Shown here: in pieces, positions 53,024-59,906 of the stretch
How positions within the stretch are numbered: the first letter of the stretch is position 1
How the letters are laid out: each line of letters begins with the position of its first letter
Source: Nocardioides yefusunii
GTDB taxonomy: Bacteria > Actinomycetota > Actinomycetes > Propionibacteriales > Nocardioidaceae
Reading direction: 5' to 3'
Assembly (NCBI RefSeq): GCF_004014875.1
Contig: NZ_CP034929.1
Coordinates: 1,364,001-1,428,000, forward strand
DNA: 64,000 bases
Notes under the pieces: generated by a model
The model's input: the letters and a program-made list of their open reading frames with translations, nothing else
Database searches by the model: none
Told to the model about the DNA's origin: nothing
Made by a program: the position numbers and the translations under genes

Positions 53024-54043
53024 ATGGCAGTCGTCGAGTTGAGCGACGTCCACAAGCAGTACCCCGCGCCCACCCGCAAAGGTGAGCCGGTCAGGGCTGT
53101 CAACGGTGTCGACCTGACGGTCGAGGCCGGGGAGATCCACGCCATCGTCGGCTACTCCGGTGCCGGCAAGTCGACCCTCGTCCGTCTCGTCAACGGCCTC
53201 GAGCCAGCGACGTCGGGATCGGTCAAGGTCAACGGCACCGAGATCACCGGGCTGGGGGAGAAGGGCCTGCGCGCCGTGCAGAGCGACATCGGCATGGTCT
53301 TCCAGCAGTTCAACCTCTTCAACTCCCGCACCGTGTGGGGCAACCTCGAGTTCCCGCTCAAGGTGGCCGGTGTCGCCCCCGAGGAGCGCCAGCGTCGGAT
53401 CTCCGACCTGTTGCACTTCGTCGGCCTCGCCGACAAGGCGCACAGCTACCCCGACCAGCTCTCCGGTGGACAGAAGCAGCGCGTCGGCATCGCCCGCGCC
53501 CTCACCACCCAACCCTCACTGCTGCTCGCCGACGAGTGCACCAGTGCTCTCGACCCCGACACCACTCGCGAGGTCCTCGCGCTGCTGCGTCGGGTCAACG
53601 TGGAGATGGGTCTGACGGTCATCGTCATCACCCACGAGATGGACGTGGTCAAGGCGCTCGCGCACCGCATCTCCGTGATGGAGAAGGGCCGAGTCGTCGA
53701 GCAGGGCGACGTGGCCGAGGTGTTCGCACGCCCGCAGGCCGACGTCACCCGCCGCTTCGTCGCCACCCTCGTCGACGGTGTCCCTGCCGGCGACGAGATC
53801 GCAGAGCTGCAGGCCCGTGTCGGTGGTCGACTCATCAGCGTCGACCTCGCCGAGGGCGGTGCCCAGAGCAAGGTCTTCGCGCTCGTCGGAGCCCACGGCG
53901 TCGACGTCAAGGTCGTGCAGGGAGGCGTCAACCAGGTGGGCGCCTCGTCGTTCGGACACGTCGTGCTCAGCCTCGACGGAGAGCAGGCCGACGCGGCCGT
54001 GGCCGCCGTGGCCGCGCTCGCCGGTGTGGAGGTGCTGGCATGA
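53024..54043 (+). CDS. metN: MetN-type methionine ABC transporter ATPase
   Basis: The 339-residue ATPase has Walker A GYSGAGKSTLVRLVN, the FQQFNLFNSRTVWGN Q-loop, signature LSGGQKQRVGIARAL and Walker B LLLADECTSALDP. A C-terminal NIL domain (about 260-339) is present, which in MetN senses methionine and shuts the transporter. This supports an amino-acid (methionine) substrate. AGAAGGAA precedes the ATG. It overlaps metI by 4 bases. Confidence 0.92.
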   Translation: MAVVELSDVHKQYPAPTRKGEPVRAVNGVDLTVEAGEIHAIVGYSGAGKSTLVRLVNGLEPATSGSVKVNGTEITGLGEKGLRAVQSDIGMVFQQFNLFNSRTVWGNLEFPLKVAGVAPEERQRRISDLLHFVGLADKAHSYPDQLSGGQKQRVGIARALTTQPSLLLADECTSALDPDTTREVLALLRRVNVEMGLTVIVITHEMDVVKALAHRISVMEKGRVVEQGDVAEVFARPQADVTRRFVATLVDGVPAGDEIAELQARVGGRLISVDLAEGGAQSKVFALVGAHGVDVKVVQGGVNQVGASSFGHVVLSLDGEQADAAVAAVAALAGVEVLA

Positions 54044-54771
54044 ACGCCCTGAACACGTTGCTCGTCCAGGCCTCCGTGGCCGGCGACCAGGTGCTGCGCG
54101 CCGAGGGCCGTCCCACGCGCCTTCCCGATCTCACCGACCAGTTGCAGGACGCCTTCGTCGAGACGCTCTGGATGGTGGCGCTCACGCTCACCATCGGTGG
54201 TGCCCTCGGGCTGCTGCTCGGCCTGGCGCTGTACGCCACCCGCCCCGGCGGGATCTACGGCAACCGGGTGGTCAGCGCGGTCCTCAACTTCTTCGTCAAC
54301 TTCTTCCGACCGATCCCGTTCGTCATCTTCATCGCCGCGGTGCAGCCGCTGGCGCGAGCGGTGGTGGGCATCGGGATCGGCAACAAGGCCGTCGTGTTCG
54401 CGCTGATCCTGGCCGCGATGTTCGGCATCGGCCGGATCGTCGAGCAGAACCTCGTCACCGTGCAGCCCGGCGTGATCGAGGCGGCCCGGTCGATGGGCGC
54501 CTCCCGGATGCGAATCCTGTTCCAGGTGGTCGTCCCGGAGGCCTACGGCCCGCTGATCCTGGGCTACACATTCGCCTTCGTCGCGATCGTCGACATGTCC
54601 GCGATCGCAGGAGTGATCGGCGGCGGTGGCCTCGGCGCCTTCGCCCAGGTCTACGGATACCGCCAGTCCGACACTGTCGTGACGTGGACGACCGTGGTCC
54701 TGATCGTCCTCATCGTCCAGGTCGGTCAGGGGCTGGGCAACTGGGCAGCCCGGCGCGCACTGCGCCGCTGA
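54040..54771 (+). CDS. metI: MetI-type ABC transporter permease
   Basis: The 243-residue permease has about five membrane helices and the EAA loop (EAARSMGASRMRILFQVVVP), which contacts the ATPase. The N-terminal 35 residues are hydrophilic. The first helix starts at ETLWMVALTLTIGG. It overlaps metN by 4 bases (ATGA). A strong hairpin closes the operon 61 bases after the stop. Confidence 0.93.
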   Translation: MNALNTLLVQASVAGDQVLRAEGRPTRLPDLTDQLQDAFVETLWMVALTLTIGGALGLLLGLALYATRPGGIYGNRVVSAVLNFFVNFFRPIPFVIFIAAVQPLARAVVGIGIGNKAVVFALILAAMFGIGRIVEQNLVTVQPGVIEAARSMGASRMRILFQVVVPEAYGPLILGYTFAFVAIVDMSAIAGVIGGGGLGAFAQVYGYRQSDTVVTWTTVVLIVLIVQVGQGLGNWAARRALRR

Positions 54772-54832
54772 GACAGAGCGCCCCACGTCGAGGAGACAGA
54801 GGGCGCCCCACGGCGTCAGGAGCACGTCGTCG

Positions 54833-54864
54833 GTGAGCCCCGGTCCGCCTGGACCGGGGCTCAC
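54833..54864 (+). terminator. Terminator after metI
   Basis: A perfect 14-base GC-rich stem (54833-54846 and 54851-54864) with a 4-base loop. No U-tract follows. Confidence 0.7.
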
Positions 54865-54884
54865 TGCACTCCGCGGCAGATGCG

Positions 54885-54890
54885 TAGGGT
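54885..54890 (+). promoter_or_regulatory. -10 box for the leaderless sulfotransferase gene
   Basis: TAGGGT lies 6 bases before the GTG at 54897. Confidence 0.5.
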
Positions 54891-54896
54891 TGCCCC

Positions 54897-55700
54897 GTGC
54901 CCGAACGTTCTGCTGCTCGTACCGCTCTCGTCCGCTTCCTCCCCGTGCCCGTCCGTGTGACGCTGCGTCGCAGCCTGGACGGCGCCCGCCGACGCGTCTC
55001 CGCCTCCGCGTTGGGTGAGGCCAGGCGGCGCGCTCGTCACGACGACCTGCAGTACGTCTTCGTCCTGACCTACGGCCGTTCGGGTTCGACCCTGATGATG
55101 GGCATCCTCAACTCGATCCCCGGGTGGTGCCTGCACGGGGAGAACCGGCACGCGTTGCGTGGCCTCTACGACTACCACCGCACGCTCGTGATCGAGCAGG
55201 ACCGGGTGCCGCTCCACGAGGCCCAGCAGGTCACCCATCCGTGGTTCGGGATCGACCGGTACGACCGCGCCGCCTCCTTCGCCGCGGCTCGCCGTCTGGT
55301 GCTCGACTCGATGCTGCGTCCCGCCAAGGACGTCCGGGTCACCGGTTTCAAGGAGATCCGGTGGTACGACGCCGACGTGGCCGACTACGTCGCGTGGGTG
55401 CGTGAGGTGTTCCCCGGCGCCCGCTTCGTGGTGAACACGCGCAACCTCGGCGACGTCGCCCGGTCCGGGTGGTGGCGCGACGACCCGGACGCTGCGGCGA
55501 CCCTGGCGGACATCGAGACCCGGATGCTGGCGCTCGCCGACAGCCTCGGTGACGCCGCATACCGGGTCCACTACGACGACTACAAGGGCAACCCTGAAGC
55601 GTTGCGAGGGCTCTTCGAGTGGCTGGGCGAGGAGTTCGACGCCGAGCGTCTGGAGCAGGTCATGTCGACTGATCACTCGGTGATGAACCGGACCCGCTGA
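54897..55700 (+). CDS. Sulfotransferase-family protein
   Basis: The 267-residue protein has the PAPS 5'-phosphosulfate loop YGRSGSTLMMGILNSI (about residues 61-76) and the 3'-phosphate region FVVNTRNLGDVARSGW. These place it in the bacterial sulfotransferase family, which sulfates glycolipids, sugars or peptides. A basic N-terminus without a signal peptide points to a cytoplasmic enzyme. The acceptor is unknown and no PAPS genes are near. GTG 54897 is the start by leaderless spacing. Confidence 0.8.
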   Translation: MPERSAARTALVRFLPVPVRVTLRRSLDGARRRVSASALGEARRRARHDDLQYVFVLTYGRSGSTLMMGILNSIPGWCLHGENRHALRGLYDYHRTLVIEQDRVPLHEAQQVTHPWFGIDRYDRAASFAAARRLVLDSMLRPAKDVRVTGFKEIRWYDADVADYVAWVREVFPGARFVVNTRNLGDVARSGWWRDDPDAAATLADIETRMLALADSLGDAAYRVHYDDYKGNPEALRGLFEWLGEEFDAERLEQVMSTDHSVMNRTR

Positions 55701-55709
55701 ATCGCGTGC

Positions 55710-56117
55710 TCAGAGGTCTGACGCCTCCTGAACGGGCACGACCTCGGGGCACAGGTGGGTGAGGGCCGCCTTGACGAGCGCGTCGCCGGTGGGTCGGGCC
55801 ACGGCGTAGGCGGTGGCGACCTCCTCGCCGACCTTCGAGGCCGGCTTGCCGGGGACGGTGGCCGAGCCGCCGAGTTCGTCGCAGAGGTCGCGGCCCACCG
55901 CGCGTACCTCCCGCGGGGTGAGCTCCTGCAGGGCCGGGATCCTCAACTCCTGCTGCGCCACGGAGCTGAATGACCCGGGGTCACGGTAGGCGACGGCGCG
56001 ACCCGCCCCGGCCAGAGCGACCAGGCTGACCACGGCGGCCGTGCCGATCATCAGCCACGCCTTGCGGTCGTTGCGGTGGTCCGCGGCGGGGTGTGTGGGC
56101 GGTTCGAGTGGGTCCAC
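55710..56117 (-). CDS. Membrane-anchored DUF732-like exported protein
   Basis: The 135-residue protein has one hydrophobic helix (LMIGTAAVVSLVALAGAG, about residues 22-39) and a small outer domain with QELTPREVRAVGRDLCDELG and ALTHLCPEV. The pair of Cys and the helical repeat fit the mycobacterial DUF732 family of secreted small proteins. GTG 56117 has a strong GAGGAG site 5 bases before it; the open frame further upstream is less coding. Function is unknown. It is divergent from the SOS-linked gene. Confidence 0.65.
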   Translation of the reverse strand: MDPLEPPTHPAADHRNDRKAWLMIGTAAVVSLVALAGAGRAVAYRDPGSFSSVAQQELRIPALQELTPREVRAVGRDLCDELGGSATVPGKPASKVGEEVATAYAVARPTGDALVKAALTHLCPEVVPVQEASDL

Positions 56118-56256
56118 GGGTACTCCTCGGAGGCGGCCGCGCGCGCGGGTGCGCGCCGGGATGGGGAGCCGGTTCTCCGAGTCGACGTGCTCCGCGTCCT
56201 CATGATGGGACGCCTCGGCCGGTTTCGCACCTGCAGCCTCACTCCGGTCTAGAGTG

Positions 56257-56272
56257 TCGAACACCTGTTCGA
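56257..56272 (+). promoter_or_regulatory. LexA (SOS) box
   Basis: TCGAAC-ACCT-GTTCGA is a perfect match to the mycobacterial/actinobacterial LexA consensus TCGAAC-n4-GTTCGA. It lies 28 bases before the ATG at 56300, right after a TAGAGT -10-like hexamer (56250-56255). It should put the gene under DNA-damage control. Confidence 0.75.
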
Positions 56273-56299
56273 AGGCATGTGAGGGTGGTGGTGGGGCGG

Positions 56300-56698
56300 A
56301 TGTCTGAGGAGACGGCTGAGGAGCAGGCGGTGTTGTGGGGTGAGCCGGTTGCGCGCCGCCCGTCGCGACGATCCGCTGCGCCGCGGTCAGTCGCGCGAGC
56401 GAGTGCGACGTCCGATCGGCCGGCCTGGGTGGTTGGCGACTCCACGTACGTGCTGCGTGATGACGACTTCGCAGGGCGCGGGTGGCCTGCCGGAACCGTG
56501 CTGCACGTCGAGCCCGCCAGCCGCGCCGGTCGCGGGGATCTCGTGCTCGTCTCCGAAGGAGGGGTGATCCGGGTGGGCTGTTTCGGGGTCGATCGAGGGC
56601 GTCCGGCCCTGCTCACCGACCACGGTGCGACCTGGCTCTCCGAGCGCGCCCGGGTGGTGGCCGTTGCCACGGTGGTTCAGGCTCCGCTCGCAGTCTGA
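56300..56698 (+). CDS. S24/LexA-fold protein without the Ser-Lys dyad, SOS-controlled
   Basis: The 132-residue protein has a disordered N-terminal 40 residues followed by a beta-rich domain (TYVLRDDDFAGRGWPAGTVL, GRGDLVLVSEGGVIRVG, ALLTDHGATWL). The order of strands resembles the C-terminal domain of LexA or UmuD. Where UmuD has GDSM, I read DDFA, and where it has the Lys strand TVKKL, I read IRVGC, so both catalytic residues seem to be missing. There is no helix-turn-helix. A perfect SOS box precedes it. It may be a dead UmuD-like partner or an adaptor. The fold assignment is by eye only. Confidence 0.55.
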   Translation: MSEETAEEQAVLWGEPVARRPSRRSAAPRSVARASATSDRPAWVVGDSTYVLRDDDFAGRGWPAGTVLHVEPASRAGRGDLVLVSEGGVIRVGCFGVDRGRPALLTDHGATWLSERARVVAVATVVQAPLAV

Positions 56699-56808
56699 CC
56701 TCGTCGGCGTGACGCGCGTTGTTCGTGGTACGGACAACCGTTGACGTCGCACGTCGTCGCGGATGAGGGTGGGGAGCGTCATGTCCGCCCCGACGGAGGT
56801 TGCATGCA

Positions 56809-58275
56809 GTGACGAACCAGAAGCCCGAACCGACCACCACCAACTCCGGAATACCGGTCTCCAGCAACGAGCACTCCCTGACGGTGGGTCCTGACGGGCC
56901 CATCGTCCTCCACGACCACTACCTGCTCGAGCAGATGGCGACGTTCAACCGTGAGCGGATCCCTGAGCGTCAGCCCCACGCCAAGGGCGGCGGTGCGCAC
57001 GGCCACTTCGAGGTGACGCACGACGTCTCCGGATTCACCAAGGCTGCATTCCTGCAGCCGGGCACGAAGACCGACGTCCTCGCCCGCTTCTCGACCGTGG
57101 CGGGTGAGCGCGGATCACCGGACACCTGGCGTGACCCGCGCGGTTTCTCGCTGAAGTTCTACACGACCGAGGGCAACTTCGACCTCGTCGGCAACAACAC
57201 CCCGGTCTTCTTCCTCCGGGACCCGATGAAGTTCCAGAACTTCATCCGCTCCCAGAAGCGTCGCGCCGCCAACAACCTGCGCGACCACGACATGCAGTGG
57301 GACTTCTGGACGCTCTCGCCCGAGTCGGCCCACCAGGTGACGTGGCTGATGGGAGACCGCGGCATCCCCAAGACGTGGCGCCACATGAACGGCTACGGCT
57401 CCCACACCTACATGTGGGTCAATGCTCAAGGTGAACGATTCTGGGTGAAGTACCACTTCAAGACCGACCAGGGCATCGACTTCCTGCCCCAGGACGAGGC
57501 AGACCGTCTCGCAGGTGCTGACGGTGACTACCACCAACGCGACCTCTTCGACTCCCTCGAGAAGGGCGACCACCCCTCCTGGACCCTCAAGGTGCAGGTC
57601 ATGCCGTACGCCGACGCCAAGGACTACCGCTTCAACCCGTTCGACCTCACCAAGGTCTGGCCACACGGCGACTACCCGCTCCAGGAGGTCGGCAGGCTGA
57701 CCCTGGACCGCAACGTCACCGACTACCACTCCGAGATCGAACAGGCCGCGTTCCAGCCCAACAACATGGTGCCCGGCACCGGCCTGAGTCCGGACAAGAT
57801 GCTGCTCGCGCGTGGCTTCTCCTACGCCGACGCCCATCGGGCCAGGCTCGGGGTCAACTACGAGCAGATCCCGGTCAACCGTCCCAAGTCGCCGGTGAAC
57901 TCCTACTCCAAGGACGGCGCGATGCGGATCGACCTCGCCGCTGATCCCGTCTACTCGCCCAACTCCTACGGCGGTCCTGCGCCCGACGTCGAGAAGTACC
58001 CCGAGGACGCCGTGTGGCACTCCGACGGCGAGTTGGTCCGTTCGGCCTACACGCTGCACGCCGAGGACGACGACTGGGGCCAGGCCGGCACGCTGGTGCG
58101 CGAGGTCATGGACGACGCTGCACGACAGCGTCTCGTCGACAACGCCGCCGGGCACCTTGCTGACGGGGTCTCGGAGCCGATCCTCGAACGCGCCTTCGAG
58201 TACTGGCGCAACGTCGACACCGAGATCGGTGACCGGATCGCCGCTGCGGTGGCAGAACTCAAGGATGGGGAGTGA
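56809..58275 (+). CDS. Monofunctional heme catalase
   Basis: The 488-residue protein is a clade-3-type small-subunit catalase. The distal His is in [11 protein letters not shown] (about residue 64), the Asn in [10 protein letters not shown], and the heme-binding Tyr in [34 protein letters not shown] is the family signature. It destroys hydrogen peroxide in the cytoplasm. GTG 56809 was chosen because ACGGAGG lies 9 bases upstream. A lipocalin gene follows 4 bases after the stop and is probably cotranscribed. Confidence 0.95.
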   Translation: MTNQKPEPTTTNSGIPVSSNEHSLTVGPDGPIVLHDHYLLEQMATFNRERIPERQPHAKGGGAHGHFEVTHDVSGFTKAAFLQPGTKTDVLARFSTVAGERGSPDTWRDPRGFSLKFYTTEGNFDLVGNNTPVFFLRDPMKFQNFIRSQKRRAANNLRDHDMQWDFWTLSPESAHQVTWLMGDRGIPKTWRHMNGYGSHTYMWVNAQGERFWVKYHFKTDQGIDFLPQDEADRLAGADGDYHQRDLFDSLEKGDHPSWTLKVQVMPYADAKDYRFNPFDLTKVWPHGDYPLQEVGRLTLDRNVTDYHSEIEQAAFQPNNMVPGTGLSPDKMLLARGFSYADAHRARLGVNYEQIPVNRPKSPVNSYSKDGAMRIDLAADPVYSPNSYGGPAPDVEKYPEDAVWHSDGELVRSAYTLHAEDDDWGQAGTLVREVMDDAARQRLVDNAAGHLADGVSEPILERAFEYWRNVDTEIGDRIAAAVAELKDGE

Positions 58276-58279
58276 TCGC

Positions 58280-58795
58280 GTGAGCGAGGTCGGAACCGTC
58301 ACCTCGGTCGATGCCTTCGACCTGGAGCGTTACCTGGGGCTCTGGTACGAGATCGGCCGGCTGCCGCTGAAGTACCAGGACGAGGAGTCGCGTGATGTCA
58401 CCGCTCAGTACTCGCTGAACGACGACGGATCGGTGCGTGTCGACAACCGGTGCATCGACGGCGAGGGCAAGCCCACCCAGACCCTTGCCAAGGGCTCGGT
58501 CGTGGAGGGGGAGGTGGGCCAGCTGACGGTCAACTTCCTGCCGAAGTACCTGCGCTGGCTGCCGTTCACCGACGGCGACTACTGGGTGTTGCGGCTGACC
58601 GAGGACTACTCGGTCTCGTTGGTGGGAACTCCTGACCACGCCCACCTGTGGCTGTTGGCTCGCCGTCACGAACTCCCTGAAGCGGTCGTCGAGGAGTTCC
58701 TGGCCACGGCTCGGGAGCAGGGGTTCGACCTGACGGACTTCACCCGCACCCAGCAGAGCGGGAATCGGGTGGAGGACGGAGACGTCGAGGACTGA
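58280..58795 (+). CDS. Bacterial lipocalin (Blc-like)
   Basis: The 171-residue protein has the lipocalin start GLWYEIGRLP (GxWYE, residues 20-24), then SVRVDNRCIDG and NFLPKYLRWLPFTDGDYWVL and LWLLARRHELPEAVVEEFL. Blc-type lipocalins bind fatty acids or lysophospholipids. Unlike enterobacterial Blc there is no signal peptide or lipobox, so it is cytoplasmic. GTG 58280 has GGGGAG 7 bases upstream; an ATG at 58265 overlaps catalase. It follows the catalase gene, so a role in oxidative lipid damage is plausible. Confidence 0.88.
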   Translation: MSEVGTVTSVDAFDLERYLGLWYEIGRLPLKYQDEESRDVTAQYSLNDDGSVRVDNRCIDGEGKPTQTLAKGSVVEGEVGQLTVNFLPKYLRWLPFTDGDYWVLRLTEDYSVSLVGTPDHAHLWLLARRHELPEAVVEEFLATAREQGFDLTDFTRTQQSGNRVEDGDVED

Positions 58796-58834
58796 TTCAT
58801 AGGCCTCCCTGTTGATTCAGGCTGTCCTATCATT

Positions 58835-58865
58835 GCGACGCCCGGCGCTCCGTGCCGGGCGTCGC
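58835..58865 (+). terminator. Hairpin after the lipocalin gene
   Basis: A perfect 12-base stem (58835-58846 and 58854-58865) with a 7-base loop. It ends the catalase-lipocalin unit, 40 bases past the stop. Confidence 0.6.
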
Positions 58866-58882
58866 GCACTCCTGGGGGTCAG

Positions 58883-59533
58883 GTGAGAACACGACGGCGT
58901 CAGCCCGACGTGGAGGTCGGGTGTCTGCAGATCCTGCTGAGTCGCGACCGAAGGGCCTACGTCCGCTGGATCACTGCTGCGGGTGGTGAGGTGCAGGACG
59001 TCGACCTCGGTCGCCTCGCGACGGTGGCCGCCGTTGACTGGGCACTCCGTGCGACGCTTGCGAGCACGGGTTTCGCCGATGACGAGGTGGAGCGTCTGCT
59101 CGCCGGCGCGTGTGCGGCGAAGTCCGCCTCGGGGTTCGCACGTGACCTCGGCGTCGTCGAGGTGGTGCAGGCAGCCCCCCCTCCCGCAACGCTGGGCGGA
59201 GCCGTCCACGTGGACGTGACCCAACCAGCCGAAGGGCCCTTCCGCCTGTCGTGGCGAGTTCCGTCCACTCCCGTCGACGCCCCTGTGGACGCCCGCACGT
59301 TGGTCTCGGCAGCGCGGGTGTTGGCCGTCGCCTGGGCACTGGCTGAAACACACGGTCACGGAGGAGCCGTCCGCCATGCCCTGTATGCGGTACGAGGCGG
59401 GTATGCGACCAACGGCCGATTCACCCCGTCGTCCTCCTCGGAACTGATGGCGCTGCTCCTCCAGTTCGGCTCGGCGCGGGCCGAGAGCGACGAGCAGGCT
59501 GCGCTGCGCCGCGCCTCGTTCCGCATCGTCTGA
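58883..59533 (+). CDS. Protein of unknown function
   Basis: The 216-residue protein starts at GTG 58883 with a GGGGG-type site. It is mostly helical with a central Pro/Ala-rich stretch. Recognisable blocks are LQILLSRDRRAYVRWITAAG near the start and SAARVLAVAWALAETHGHGG near the end. I know no family. No signal peptide or membrane helix is seen. The gene stands alone between a terminator and the gap before the methyltransferase. Confidence 0.55.
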   Translation: MRTRRRQPDVEVGCLQILLSRDRRAYVRWITAAGGEVQDVDLGRLATVAAVDWALRATLASTGFADDEVERLLAGACAAKSASGFARDLGVVEVVQAAPPPATLGGAVHVDVTQPAEGPFRLSWRVPSTPVDAPVDARTLVSAARVLAVAWALAETHGHGGAVRHALYAVRGGYATNGRFTPSSSSELMALLLQFGSARAESDEQAALRRASFRIV

Positions 59534-59545
59534 CGCTGCGATCAC

Positions 59546-59581
59546 GCCTGCCGTCAAGCCTGCCGTCAAGCCTGCCGTCAA
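59546..59581. repeat. Three perfect 12-base tandem repeats
   Basis: GCCTGCCGTCAA occurs three times in a row just after the stop of the unknown gene. The units add four codons per turn in frame with nothing known. It may be a slippage product. Confidence 0.8.
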
Positions 59582-59595
59582 GGTTGCGTGCTGGA

Positions 59596-59724
59596 TCACC
59601 GCGCCATCGGTCCGGTGGACGAGAGGCCGCTGACCAGCCCGACGCTGGACACGCTGGGCGCCTCGCGTTCGAAGTCACGTGGGCGGATCAGCTGGGTGCC
59701 CAGGGCGAGGTCGCCGAGGTTCAC
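59596..59724 (-). CDS. Short coding-like frame, possible gene remnant
   Basis: From GTG 59724 a 42-residue frame (starting VNLGDLALGTQLIRPRDFER) shows strong G/C at third positions, as real genes here do. The coding bias begins a few codons before the GTG, so the true start could be upstream or in another frame. A one-base shift near 59745 would join it to the zinc-ribbon-like frame at 59741-59890. I cannot name a function. It may be a small protein or the tail of a broken one. Confidence 0.3.
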   Translation of the reverse strand: MNLGDLALGTQLIRPRDFEREAPSVSSVGLVSGLSSTGPMAR

Positions 59725-59740
59725 GCCCAGCGTCTGGACC

Positions 59741-59890
59741 TCAGAGCGATCGCGAGCACACCGAACTGTTCGGGGGGTGGACGCGGACCATCACGATGCC
59801 CGCCAGGACCCGCTGCCCCAGCGTCGATCCGCATTTCCTGCAGCGGTGGCGCCCGATGAGGTGTTCGGGTGGTCCGGCTCCACGCGACAA
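59741..59890 (-). CDS. Possible small zinc-ribbon-like frame
   Basis: A 49-residue frame from TTG 59890 contains HRCRKCGSTLGQRVLAGIVM and a third Cys near the end, with good codon bias after the first third. One CxxC pair could be half a zinc ribbon. It lies on the strand opposite to, and just before, the methyltransferase start. Without a convincing ribosome site it stays doubtful; with the downstream frame at 59596-59724 it may be a frameshifted gene. Confidence 0.25.
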   Translation of the reverse strand: MSRGAGPPEHLIGRHRCRKCGSTLGQRVLAGIVMVRVHPPNSSVCSRSL

Positions 59891-59894
59891 CGCC

Positions 59895-59900
59895 TACGCT
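59895..59900 (+). promoter_or_regulatory. -10 box for the leaderless methyltransferase gene
   Basis: TACGCT lies 6 bases before the GTG at 59907, the same spacing as at other leaderless genes here. Confidence 0.45.
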
Positions 59901-59906
59901 GGGTCC

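Noticed and set aside
54769..54815. Direct repeat GAGACAGAG..GCGCCCCACG after metI
   Set aside because: Two imperfect copies only; too short and degenerate to call an element.
59679..59906. Upstream extension of the methyltransferase frame
   Set aside because: The region lacks coding bias on this strand, and the GTG at 59907 has a leaderless -10 box.
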